Assembly: GCF_019947135.1 (NCBI RefSeq)
Contig: NZ_JAGSHT010000011.1
Span: 52,686 to 116,685, forward strand
From: Occultella gossypii
Lineage (GTDB): Bacteria > Actinomycetota > Actinomycetes > Actinomycetales > Beutenbergiaceae
Direction of reading: 5' to 3'
Length of the DNA stretch: 64,000 bases
Shown in pieces: positions 56,131 through 64,000 of the stretch. Positions within the stretch are counted from its first letter, which is position 1, and each line of letters begins with the position of its first letter. The notes beneath the pieces were generated by a model. That model was not told the origin of the DNA, did no database searches, and worked only from the letters and a program-made list of their open reading frames with translations. The translations under genes were made by a program, and so were the position numbers.

Positions 56131-57539
56131 CGTCGCGCCGCGGCTCGGGGCGGGACCACAGGCGTCTGCAGGAGCTCGGCGACCGAGACGATCCGGCCCT
56201 CCTCGACGGACCGCCAGATCGCCTCCCCCGCCGCGACGGCGAGCGCACCTTCGCGCGCGGACGCCCCGAGGCCCAGCGCCACCGACTCGTCGTCCGGGCC
56301 GACGAACAGGTCGCGTCGCATCAGCGGGTCGGCGCCGTCGTGTCCGCCCGACACGCTCTCGATGTCGATCACCTCGGCCGGACCGAAGAGCGGGCGGTGG
56401 GTCACCTGCCCGGACCCGGGCAACGCCTCGCCGTCGGGCGTGCGGCCGGTGAACACCTCGATGGTCCCGTGGGTGCCGGTGAGGGTGGCCCGGTATCCCT
56501 CCCATGGTGAGGAGAAGTCGACGGCGTACGCCGCGGTGGCACCGGAGGCGAACGTCAGGAGCGCGGCGACGTGGTCCTCGATATCGATCTCGTCGTCGTA
56601 GAGGTAGAGGTCGGTGCCCGCCGGGTACTGCACCTCGTAGGGCAGGTCGAACAGCCCGCGCCGGGCCTCGTCGGCACCGTCGTGGAACGCACCGCTGCCG
56701 CGTTGGGCCTGATAGTACGGGTCGCGCTCGCGGACCTGCGCGTTGCTCGCACCGGCGGGGCGGTGTGGGCTGTCCGGGCCGTAGTAGTCGCGGCCGCCGA
56801 CGGCGTAGACGGTGCTCGGGGCGTCCGCGAGCCACCAGGAGATCAGGTCCAGGTGGTGCGTCGACTTGTGGATGGTCAGGCCGCCGGAGTTCGCCCGTTC
56901 CCGGTTCCAGCGCAGGAAGTAGCTCGCGCCGTGCCGGATGTCCACGTGGTAGTCCATGTTCACGTGCAGCGGCCGGCCGATCGCGCCGGCCAGGACCATC
57001 CGCTTGATCTGCCGGTGCCGGGACGTGTACCGCAGGTTGTGGGTGACGCGTACGGTCGCGGGCGAGGCCCGCTCGGCCTCGAGCACGCGGGCCGCGTCGG
57101 CGGCGGTGGCGACCATGGGCTTCTCGGAGACCACGTCGACGCCCGCGGCCAGCGCTGCCTCGAGGTACCGGGCGTGGGTGTGGTCCGGAGAGGTCACGAT
57201 CACCACGTCCGGGCGCGCCTCGCGGACCAGGTCCGCGAACTGGTCCGGCGCATAGATCGGCACCTCGGGATGTCCCGGGGGCAGGATCGTCGCGGCGAAC
57301 GCGTCCGCACGGGCCCGGTCGATGTCGAGCACCGCGACGAGTTCGCCGTGACCGGAGAAGTCGTCCGCGCTCGCGCCGTAGCCCAGCCCCGAGTTGTCGG
57401 CGGCCGTGGTCCCGGCATCGGCGACGCCCAGGAGCGGTCGCACGAAGCTGGCCACACCACGGTTCGAGAGACCGACGACGGCGTAGCGTCGCCTTCCGCT
57501 CTCGCGAGGTGTCTCGGTGGCGTGCTCCGGTGTGGTCAT
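56127..57539 (-). CDS. Gfo/Idh/MocA-family dehydrogenase (canonical EKP)
   Basis: 470 residues. Rossmann motif VVGLSNRGVASF, then the intact EKP motif in VVSEKPMVATAAD and a long C-terminal domain (RVTHNLRYTSRHRQIKRMVL, THHLDLISWWLAD, EIDIEDHVAALLTFASGA). It is therefore a likely NAD(P)-dependent sugar or sugar-acid dehydrogenase, unlike the two Val-variant paralogues in this window. It overlaps the esterase gene and the unknown-function gene by 4 bases each. Substrate unknown. Confidence 0.92.
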   Translation of the reverse strand: MTTPEHATETPRESGRRRYAVVGLSNRGVASFVRPLLGVADAGTTAADNSGLGYGASADDFSGHGELVAVLDIDRARADAFAATILPPGHPEVPIYAPDQFADLVREARPDVVIVTSPDHTHARYLEAALAAGVDVVSEKPMVATAADAARVLEAERASPATVRVTHNLRYTSRHRQIKRMVLAGAIGRPLHVNMDYHVDIRHGASYFLRWNRERANSGGLTIHKSTHHLDLISWWLADAPSTVYAVGGRDYYGPDSPHRPAGASNAQVRERDPYYQAQRGSGAFHDGADEARRGLFDLPYEVQYPAGTDLYLYDDEIDIEDHVAALLTFASGATAAYAVDFSSPWEGYRATLTGTHGTIEVFTGRTPDGEALPGSGQVTHRPLFGPAEVIDIESVSGGHDGADPLMRRDLFVGPDDESVALGLGASAREGALAVAAGEAIWRSVEEGRIVSVAELLQTPVVPPRAAARR

Positions 57540-59674
57540 GTCGGTCCTCCCGGACGCTCGCGGATCGGATCGGGCGCGGCCGGCCGCCCGTGGGTACCGG
57601 TGCTCGCCGCCTCTGCCGTCGGGGTCGCACGCTCACGCAGCCGGGTGCCGAGCAACTCGCGCAGCATCCGGGTGGATGCCCACAGGGCCATCCCCGGGAT
57701 GAGGCCCTGCCAGGCGCCGGTCCCCCGATCGTGGAGCCGCTCGGTGAGGACCCGGTCGGTGTCCACGAGATCGGTGACGGCAATCGTGGCGACCCTGGGA
57801 TCACTCACCGCGGCGAGCGTCGCGACCTGCGCGCCCACCCCGGCTCCGACGAGGTGGATCTCGGACTCCGGCCCCAGGCCGGGATAGCGCTCCTGCAGGT
57901 GCGGGTCGGACGTCAGCACGTCGATCGCCCGGATCACGTCGAAGGCGCGGCCCGCGGCCAACGAGTCGTCCAGCCAGAGCAGGTCGCAGAGCAGTTTGTA
58001 ACTGGTTCCGGACTGGTCCGTCCACGCTCGCCCGTCCCGGTCCCTCGGCGTCAGCGCGCCGGTCCCGCGCACATCCAGGGCAACGGCCGGCCCTTCGGCG
58101 TGCGCACCGGCAGCCCGGGCGAGCACCTCCGGATGATCATCGGTGAGGGCATCGGTGCCACCGTGCAGGAGCAGGAGCGTCAGGGCAGGCGTCGTCGCCG
58201 GAGCCTGCACAGGGTCGTGTCGCGGACCGGTGGCACGCGCCTGTGCGCCGGCGCCGGTCGGTGGATCGGGGAGCAGGACGCCGGCGGCCCACAGGTCGAC
58301 CTCGGACCGCCAGAACGCGTGCTCGGCACCGGCCGGCCCGGGCAGCCAGCGAGCCCTCGGACAGGCGGGCACCTCGCGCTGGGCGCGGACGCGTTCGGCG
58401 ACCCATCGCCGGATGTCATCGGCCGCGGGCTGGGCTGTCGCGGAGATCCGATCCAGGTACTCCGCTCTGACCAGGTCGTGCGGGAACCTCGTGTCGGGGT
58501 GGTCCAGCGCGGTCTGGCCACTGGTGGTGCACCAGAGCAGGCGGGGGTCGAGAGCCTGGTCGTCGTCGAGTTGGACCGGTTCGGCCGGCGGTAGGTCGAA
58601 CACCTCCGTGAAGAAGTCGACGGCGGCTCGTGCCAGGGCCGGGGCGTACTCGTGCGTGGACCGGGCCCGGGCCAGGCGCAACTCCTGCTCGGCGCCGAGG
58701 AGGCCGTAGATGCGCCGGGCCCGGTCGACCGATGCGATCGTGCCCTCGATCGGGAAGAAGTCGTAGTCCACGGCGAGGACCTGCACCGGCCGGGGGGCCA
58801 TGCTGGCGAGCAGATCGTCATGATCGACGCCGGCGGCCGTCCCACCGAGCAGGATCTGCTCCGCATCCTGACGCTGGCCGGACCAGAGATAGTGGCCACG
58901 CGAGGTGATGTACGTCCCCGGCGCGGCCGCGGCCAGCCTAGGCTCCAGGGCCATCATCAGGGAACAGAGCGTGCCGCCACCGCTGTTCCCGGTGATTGCG
59001 AGGCGGGCCGGATCCACGACCGGCAACGACTCGAGCAGGTCGAGACCCCGGCGGGCGTCGGTGACGAAATAGCGGGCCGGTGACCACCCGGCCCACCAGG
59101 ACTGCAGGCCGGAGTAGGTGTGCTCGACGGTCCCGTCCGCCACGAGCGCGTTCCCGTCCGCGTCCAGGTATCCGAACCGCTCCCCCTGCCCGACCGGGTC
59201 CAGGACCAGCACCACCAGCCCTGCGGCCGCGAGCTGGGTGCACACCGACTGGTATCGGGGGTAGGCCTTCCCCAGCGGCCCGTGACCGCACACGAACAGC
59301 ACGGCCGGCACCGACCCGGAGGGGGCGGTCAGAGCAGCGGCCGGCCGGTACAGCGTGGCCGGCACCCGCGTCCCGGGCAGGGTCTCGAGCATGAGTCGGT
59401 CGATCCGCGCCCGAGCCTGCCGGGGGTGCCTCACCTCGCCCAGCCACTCGACGGGTGGCGGTCCCGCCGGCGAGTCCGGCAGGTCGCCGATGCCGGCGAG
59501 CACGGCGGCGCGAACCTGCTCCTGATAGTCCGCCACGCCGCCGGCGGCGAGATGATCGCGCTCCGCCTGCCAGCCGGCGATCCGACGCTCGGTGCGGCCG
59601 TAGACGTGTCGTTGCAGGTCGGTGTCGACGTCGATATAGCCGTCGAGGTTGGCCGTGAATCCCAGCCCCACCAT
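57536..59674 (-). CDS. Large alpha/beta hydrolase, acetyl-xylan-esterase-like
   Basis: 712 residues without a signal peptide. Residues about 90-400 hold an alpha/beta-hydrolase domain with nucleophile Ser231 in ITGNSGGGTLCS, the acid in VDYDFFPIEGT and a His in STHEYAP. The C-terminal half (about 490-690; LTLLLLHGGTDAL, AVALDVRGTGALTPRDRDG, LVGAGVGAQVATLAAV) reads like a second hydrolase-fold domain in which the G-x-S-x-G serine is replaced by Gly, so it may be inactive. It is the first gene of the operon and probably removes acyl groups from an imported glycoside. GGGGAG lies 11 bases before the ATG. Confidence 0.82.
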   Translation of the reverse strand: MVGLGFTANLDGYIDVDTDLQRHVYGRTERRIAGWQAERDHLAAGGVADYQEQVRAAVLAGIGDLPDSPAGPPPVEWLGEVRHPRQARARIDRLMLETLPGTRVPATLYRPAAALTAPSGSVPAVLFVCGHGPLGKAYPRYQSVCTQLAAAGLVVLVLDPVGQGERFGYLDADGNALVADGTVEHTYSGLQSWWAGWSPARYFVTDARRGLDLLESLPVVDPARLAITGNSGGGTLCSLMMALEPRLAAAAPGTYITSRGHYLWSGQRQDAEQILLGGTAAGVDHDDLLASMAPRPVQVLAVDYDFFPIEGTIASVDRARRIYGLLGAEQELRLARARSTHEYAPALARAAVDFFTEVFDLPPAEPVQLDDDQALDPRLLWCTTSGQTALDHPDTRFPHDLVRAEYLDRISATAQPAADDIRRWVAERVRAQREVPACPRARWLPGPAGAEHAFWRSEVDLWAAGVLLPDPPTGAGAQARATGPRHDPVQAPATTPALTLLLLHGGTDALTDDHPEVLARAAGAHAEGPAVALDVRGTGALTPRDRDGRAWTDQSGTSYKLLCDLLWLDDSLAAGRAFDVIRAIDVLTSDPHLQERYPGLGPESEIHLVGAGVGAQVATLAAVSDPRVATIAVTDLVDTDRVLTERLHDRGTGAWQGLIPGMALWASTRMLRELLGTRLRERATPTAEAASTGTHGRPAAPDPIRERPGGPT

Positions 59675-59758
59675 GGCGCGTCAACTCCCCGGATCCTCAG
59701 TGTGTTTCTCGGTTCACGGAGGACCCTAGCGCACCGACGCCGGCGATGACAGCGGTTG

Positions 59759-59772
59759 CGACAACGTTCCCA
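59759..59772. promoter_or_regulatory. Second LacI-type operator-like site
   Basis: CGACAACGTTCCCA matches 7 of the 8 fixed positions of the LacI-family consensus TGNNANCGNTNNCA (first T replaced by C). It lies between the two divergent promoters, nearer the hydrolase side. Confidence 0.45.
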
Positions 59773-59834
59773 TGTTCTCCGCGTCGGGTGAACGCTCGCG
59801 CCCGAATATCGTTTCTAGTAGGCGTTTGCAATCC

Positions 59835-59864
59835 TTGACAGCGCTTTCACATCGCTTGCATACT
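59835..59864 (+). promoter_or_regulatory. Promoter with embedded LacI-type operator
   Basis: -35 TTGACA (59835-59840), 18-base spacer, -10 CATACT (59859-59864). TGACAGCGCTTTCA (59836-59849) fits TGNNANCGNTNNCA at all eight fixed positions and overlaps the -35, so a LacI-family repressor would block transcription directly. It serves the beta-helix gene at 59906; the minus-strand operon may be controlled from the same region (candidate TTGCAA-17-TATTCG). Confidence 0.72.
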
Positions 59865-59905
59865 GGCCCCGTTCACATCGATGAGGATCGTGAGGCGGGG
59901 CATTC

Positions 59906-61450
59906 ATGCGACGAACACTGGGTCGTCGGAGTTTTCTCGGAACGGTGGCAGTCGGCGCCGTGGCAGCGGCTGGGTCGGCGGGACCGGCAGCGGGCGCAGC
60001 CGCGGCGGTGCCGACGCGACCACACGTACCCCTGGCACCGACCCAGGTCATCGACGTGCGGGCGGACTGCGGCGCCGTCGGCGACGGGGTCACGAACGAC
60101 TCCGCCGCGTTCCGGACCGCCGCCCAGCTGCTGGAGGCCGCCGGCGGCGGCACGCTCGTGATCCCGTCCGGGACGTATGTGGTGGGCGACCAGTTCCACG
60201 AGGCCGGCTCGACCGCCCCGACGCCGTACTACCAGCTCCGGGAGGTGTTCACCGTCGAGGGCGTCCCGGTGACCATCGTCGGCAACGGCGCCACCCTCCG
60301 CATGGCCGATGGGCTCCACTACGGTTCGTTCGATCCGGACACCGGCGAGCCGGTGGACATGGTCGGCGTCGACTACGCCTTCCGCGCCCATCTCGGCTAC
60401 GTGATGCTGTTCAAGAACTGCACCGGCGTCGTGATCGAGGACCTCGAGCTGGACGGGAACTGCGGCGCCCTGGTCATCGGTGGCGCGACCGCCCCGGACA
60501 TCCACGCCTACGGCCTGCGCTTCGAGCAGTGCTCGGACGTGACGGTCACGAACGTGCACACGCATCACCACGCGCTCGACGGGCTCAGCGTCAACTGGCA
60601 CGAGTACCCGGCCGACGGTCCGGCCACGCCGCACACGTTCACCGAGGTCCGCAGCCAATACAACGGCAGGCAGGCGTTCACCTGGGGCGGTGGCAGCGAC
60701 ATCCGCTGCTACCGCTGCTCGTTCAGCCACACCGGTCGGGGTGGCGTGACCCGTGCTCCCAACGGTGGCCTGGACATCGAGCCGAACTCGGCGACCTTCG
60801 GACGGGACGGCTACTTCGAGGACTGCGAGTTCATCGACAACCGTGGCCCCGGGCTCGCCAGCGCCCTGCGTACCACCACGGATGTGACGTTCGTGCGGTG
60901 CGTGTTCTGGGGCACGGAGTACTACAGCGTCTGGGTCGACAGCCCGAGGTTCGTGTTCCAGGACTGCGAGATCTACGGCACGGTGCCGCGGGCCTACGGA
61001 TCGACCGAGGAACCGGTCGATGCCACCCAGTTCCTCGGCTGCACGTTCGAGGACCGGCCGTGGACGAACGGTGCCGTCGCCCGGCTCGGCAACTACCTGT
61101 TCAGCCCCGGCGGGAACGGGAACGGCGTCCTCCTCGAGGACTGCACCCTCACCGCCCATCAGGTGCGTTCGGTCTACCTCCCCGATGTGGACACCACCGA
61201 GGTGTTGCGTCGTTGCACGTTCACCCACGAGTGGCAGGAACCCGCCTCCACCGGATACCTGGCCCTCATCATCGGCAGCCACGTGGCCGGCTGCACCTTC
61301 ACCGAGAACTATCCGGCCGGCTTCACGAAGAACTACACGATCACCGTGAACGCGGAGGTCCTCGCGGGCGACGGCGACACCGTCGTCTCGGGGCCCCGCG
61401 TGACATGGGAGGGCCTGACCGGCGTCATCCCGCCCGGCACCTATACCTGA
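59906..61450 (+). CDS. Tat-exported right-handed beta-helix protein, pectate-lyase superfamily
   Basis: 514 residues. Twin-arginine signal GRRSFLGTVAVGAVAAAG ends near ALA-rich residue 35. The N-cap IDVRADCGAVGDGVTNDSAAF and GGGTLVIPSGTYVV are typical of pectate-lyase-3/beta-helix proteins; successive rungs with regular hydrophobic and Asn positions follow to about 510 (VVIEDLELDGN, VTVTNVHTHHHALDGLSV, FEDCEFIDNRGPGLAS). It likely cleaves or binds an acidic polysaccharide or glycan outside the cell; catalytic residues are not assigned. A strong LacI-controlled promoter precedes it and the DUF4838-type gene follows by 119 bp. Confidence 0.88.
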   Translation: MRRTLGRRSFLGTVAVGAVAAAGSAGPAAGAAAAVPTRPHVPLAPTQVIDVRADCGAVGDGVTNDSAAFRTAAQLLEAAGGGTLVIPSGTYVVGDQFHEAGSTAPTPYYQLREVFTVEGVPVTIVGNGATLRMADGLHYGSFDPDTGEPVDMVGVDYAFRAHLGYVMLFKNCTGVVIEDLELDGNCGALVIGGATAPDIHAYGLRFEQCSDVTVTNVHTHHHALDGLSVNWHEYPADGPATPHTFTEVRSQYNGRQAFTWGGGSDIRCYRCSFSHTGRGGVTRAPNGGLDIEPNSATFGRDGYFEDCEFIDNRGPGLASALRTTTDVTFVRCVFWGTEYYSVWVDSPRFVFQDCEIYGTVPRAYGSTEEPVDATQFLGCTFEDRPWTNGAVARLGNYLFSPGGNGNGVLLEDCTLTAHQVRSVYLPDVDTTEVLRRCTFTHEWQEPASTGYLALIIGSHVAGCTFTENYPAGFTKNYTITVNAEVLAGDGDTVVSGPRVTWEGLTGVIPPGTYT

Positions 61451-61569
61451 CAAGCGGGTCCGGCGGGCCCAAACCTGCCCCTGCCCGTTCCCCACCACCC
61501 ATCCACCCATCTGCAGGGTCGACCGTCGGCCCTGCGCAGCCCTCCCCTCACCTGAAGGAGCACTTCGGC

Positions 61570-63930
61570 ATGTCCGAGAACCGTCCCACGCTGCGAGCGA
61601 CCGTCCGCGATCGCCTGAACATGCGCCGTCGCACCACCTTGCAACTCGCCGGCGCCGCCGGTGCCGCCGCGTTCGTCGGCAACCTGGTCAACGCCGGTGC
61701 CGCGCACGCCGAACCGACCGAGGGTCCGACCCTGCGCCTGACCGAGGACGGCGAAGCGCGTGCCGTGATCGTGCACGCGGCCGATGCCGACGCCAACGTC
61801 GTCCAGGCGGCGGCCGAGCTGGTCGAGCACGTGCAGCTCATCACGGGCGCCGAGCTGCCCATCGTGAACGAAGCGCCGTCGGACGGCACCGTGCCCATCT
61901 ATCTCGGCGCCATTGCCCCCGAGGCGGAGGCCACCGTGGCCGAGCTCGGGGACTCCGGGGTCGACCCGGACGGCTACCGCATCCTCGCCGACGCCGACGG
62001 GCTCCAGCTCATCGGGCACACCGACCGCGCGACCCTGTACGCCGCGTACGGGCTGCTGGAGAGCCTCGGGGTGCGCTGGTACATGCCCGGCGACCTCGGC
62101 CGCATCACCCCGGCGACCGGCACGCTCGAGGTGGCGCACCAGGACGCCACCTCGGACCCGTACTTCGAGGTCCGGGTCGTCTCGCCGCGGCGGTATCACG
62201 AGTCCGGCGTGCCCAAGGTCTTCGACCCGCTCGAGCCGAAGCCGTGGAACGACCGGATGCGGCTGTGGCCGGTGAACATCGGCGCCCAGGACTTCCCGAA
62301 CATCTACCCACGGACCGAGCGTCCCGACCTCTACCTGAAGGACGCCAACGGCGTCGTCACCCCACACCTGGACGTGACCCAGCCGGACGCCCTCGTCGGC
62401 GTGGTCGAGGCCTGCCTCGAGATCCTCGAGGCCGACCCGCAGACGCGCTTCATCTCGATGTCCCCGAAGGACGGCCTCCCCCCGGTGCTCGAGCCGAACC
62501 CCGAGTGGGACGCGGAGGACTACGACCCACTGAACAACTCGCCGTCGATCACCGATCGCTACGTCAGGTTCCTCAACCTGGTGCTCGCCGAACTCGACGC
62601 GCGCGGGCACTCGAATTTCCGGATCCCGTTCCTCGCCTATGCGAACTACGTGCGTCCACCCCTACGCTTCACGCCCGACCCCAGGATCGTGATCATGGTC
62701 GCCCCGATCATCATCGACCGGTTCCATGCCATCGGTGATGAGCACGCCTGGGAGCGGAACTACATCGCAACCCTGATCGAGGGCTGGGCCGCCCTCGGCT
62801 CGCCGATCCTGATGCGCGACTACCGGTACAACCTGGCCGACCCGAGCCTGCCGTTCCCGATGATCAAGCAGGTCACCGCGGAGATGCAGTACTACCGGGA
62901 CCACAACGTGATGGGGATCAAGAGCGAGTCGCTGCCCGCCTGGGGCTACCAGGCGCCGGCCCACTATCTCTACGCGCAGATGGCCTGGAACCCGGACCTG
63001 GACGTCGAGGCCACGATGGCCGAGATGTTCACCGACCTGTACGGTCGGGCCGCGGACGCCATGCGGGAACACTTCGAGACCCTCGACGCGGCCTACACCG
63101 AGGCCGACTACTCGACCGGCCGCTTCTACGACACACCGAACATCCTCAATGCGGCCGTGATGCGCGAACTCGACCGGTCCCTGCGGCTCGCCGAGGGCCG
63201 GGCCCGGTCCGAGGACGCGAACATCCAGGCCCGGGTCGCCATGGTGCGCACGGCCTACGAGTACGGCAAGGCCTGGCTCGCGATGGTGGCCGCCTTCAAT
63301 GCGTGTGACATGGCCGAGGCGAACCGCATGCTCGGGGTCGTCCACGAGGTCCGCGCCGAGGCGATCTCCCACTCGCCGGTGATCATCTATCCCTGGGCCT
63401 CGTACTACTACCTGGACAACTACTACGGCGCCCAGGTGGCCGACGGGTACGCGCGGACCGTCACCGACGGACAACTCCTCGCGCCGCTGCCCGACGAGTG
63501 GCACGCGATGACGTTCCCGTCCGATCAGGGCGCCGAGATCGGACTCTGGAAGCCGGAGCTGCGCACCACCGGGTGGATGCCGCTGAAGACGTTCTCGCAG
63601 TCCTGGTCCAACCAAGGCCTGCGGTACTACCACGGCGCGATGTGGTACCGGACGACCGTCGACCTCCCGGCCGGACACTCGGGGACGTCGGCGACCCACC
63701 TCTGGCTGGGTGTTGTGGACGAGCGCGCCCGGGTGTGGCTGAACGGTCAGGAGCTGCCCGTGGCCCGCAACGGCTCGACGCTCCGAGTGCCTTTCGTGTT
63801 CGACGCGACCGACGCCGTCGTGCTCGCCGGCGAGAACGTCGTCGTCATCGAGACGATCAACGAGACCGTCGACGAGCTCGGCACCGGTGGACTCGTCGGG
63901 CCGGCCATGTTCTACCAGGTGAACGCGTGA
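61570..63930 (+). CDS. Tat-exported DUF4838-type protein with glycoside-hydrolase-like N-terminus
   Basis: 786 residues. A twin-arginine motif (MRRRTTLQLAG, about 18-28) and hydrophobic region end with AHA/EP near 47. Residues about 55-170 resemble the alpha-glucuronidase-type N-terminal fold (VVQAAAELVEHVQLITGAELPIV, LYAAYGLLESLGVRWYMPG). The middle (about 200-560; RFISMSPKDGLPP, EWDAEDYDPLNNSPSITDRYVRFLN, IKSESLPAWGYQAPAHYLYAQMAWNPDLD) matches DUF4838. The C-terminus (about 650-786; MWYRTTVDLPAGHS, HLWLGVVDERARVWLNG) is a jelly-roll carbohydrate-binding module. GAAGGAG lies about 10 bases before the ATG. Probably extracellular and glycan-degrading. Confidence 0.87.
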   Translation: MSENRPTLRATVRDRLNMRRRTTLQLAGAAGAAAFVGNLVNAGAAHAEPTEGPTLRLTEDGEARAVIVHAADADANVVQAAAELVEHVQLITGAELPIVNEAPSDGTVPIYLGAIAPEAEATVAELGDSGVDPDGYRILADADGLQLIGHTDRATLYAAYGLLESLGVRWYMPGDLGRITPATGTLEVAHQDATSDPYFEVRVVSPRRYHESGVPKVFDPLEPKPWNDRMRLWPVNIGAQDFPNIYPRTERPDLYLKDANGVVTPHLDVTQPDALVGVVEACLEILEADPQTRFISMSPKDGLPPVLEPNPEWDAEDYDPLNNSPSITDRYVRFLNLVLAELDARGHSNFRIPFLAYANYVRPPLRFTPDPRIVIMVAPIIIDRFHAIGDEHAWERNYIATLIEGWAALGSPILMRDYRYNLADPSLPFPMIKQVTAEMQYYRDHNVMGIKSESLPAWGYQAPAHYLYAQMAWNPDLDVEATMAEMFTDLYGRAADAMREHFETLDAAYTEADYSTGRFYDTPNILNAAVMRELDRSLRLAEGRARSEDANIQARVAMVRTAYEYGKAWLAMVAAFNACDMAEANRMLGVVHEVRAEAISHSPVIIYPWASYYYLDNYYGAQVADGYARTVTDGQLLAPLPDEWHAMTFPSDQGAEIGLWKPELRTTGWMPLKTFSQSWSNQGLRYYHGAMWYRTTVDLPAGHSGTSATHLWLGVVDERARVWLNGQELPVARNGSTLRVPFVFDATDAVVLAGENVVVIETINETVDELGTGGLVGPAMFYQVNA

Positions 63931-63960
63931 CCCTGAGTTGAGCGGCGTGCCCCGGCCCGG

Positions 63961-64000
63961 CCCCCCCCCCCCCCCCCGGCCCGCCGCCCCCGGGGGCCCC
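63961..64000. other. C/G-only low-complexity end
   Basis: The final 40 bases contain only C and G and begin with a run of about 17 C, unlike any other part of the window. This is most simply a contig end or poor-quality sequence; I read no feature here. Confidence 0.75.

Noticed and set aside
1..64000. tRNA, rRNA, prophage or insertion sequence genes
   Set aside because: No cloverleaf-like or ribosomal sequence, no transposase, integrase or phage structural protein was recognised on either strand by reading.

Overview
This is a chromosomal window from a high-GC actinomycete. A member of the Micrococcales with a free-living, carbohydrate-scavenging lifestyle is my inference; the genus cannot be fixed from the sequence. 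The grounds are very high GC, many GTG starts, ABC sugar-binding lipoproteins, Tat-exported carbohydrate-active proteins, a WYL regulator, a ROK regulator and a CIRCE-controlled Hsp20. Genes are densely packed. I see no rRNA, tRNA, CRISPR array, insertion sequence or prophage. The last 40 bases are only C and G, including a long C run, and look like a contig end.

Layout. 1-4516: 3'-truncated gene for a very large secreted multidomain protein, followed at 4860-6077 by a Gfo/Idh/MocA-type gene. 6202-8000: DrrAB-like ABC exporter. 8250-12096: hemerythrin-like protein, lipoprotein, WYL regulator and a secreted M23/SH3/FG-GAP protein. 12313-16428: gamma-glutamyltransferase, CIRCE-hsp20, orphan sugar-binding lipoprotein. 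16493-22740: DUF1254-type protein, endonuclease IV, small membrane protein, methylglyoxal synthase, an HTH pair facing a PEP-utilising phosphotransferase-like gene coupled to a histidine phosphatase. 22808-28088: a small membrane protein with yidC, two phosphotransferase-fold kinases and a Tat-exported toroid-like protein with a structured leader.

28261-37626 is a seven-gene translationally coupled operon: three glycosyltransferases, an ABC exporter, two aminoglycoside-phosphotransferase-fold proteins and UDP-glucose dehydrogenase. I infer a glucuronate-containing exported glycan or glycolipid; I do not recognise it as a described system. 37690-38372 is a vapBC-type toxin-antitoxin pair with a near-perfect operator. 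38464-41597 holds Nei-type glycosylase and an EF-G paralogue.

42332-49281 is a sugar-utilisation block: lactonase, ROK regulator, Gfo/Idh/MocA protein, two MalFG-type permeases and a binding lipoprotein. 49809-59674 is a second seven-gene coupled operon: esterase-like alpha/beta hydrolase, Gfo/Idh/MocA dehydrogenase, a conserved protein of unknown function, a double SDR protein, creatininase family, M81/MlrC family and class III aminotransferase. A RidA gene lies at its far end. Its inter-gene spacing runs from a 4-nt overlap to a 1-nt gap, and it looks like an undescribed catabolic or biosynthetic pathway. It is divergent from a Tat-exported beta-helix protein and a DUF4838-like secreted protein (59906-63930). 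The shared intergenic region carries an exact match to the LacI-family operator consensus, so the two arms probably form one sugar-induced regulon.

At ten genes a -10-like hexamer lies 6-8 bases before the start codon, suggesting leaderless transcripts; most operon-internal genes have clear Shine-Dalgarno sequences.
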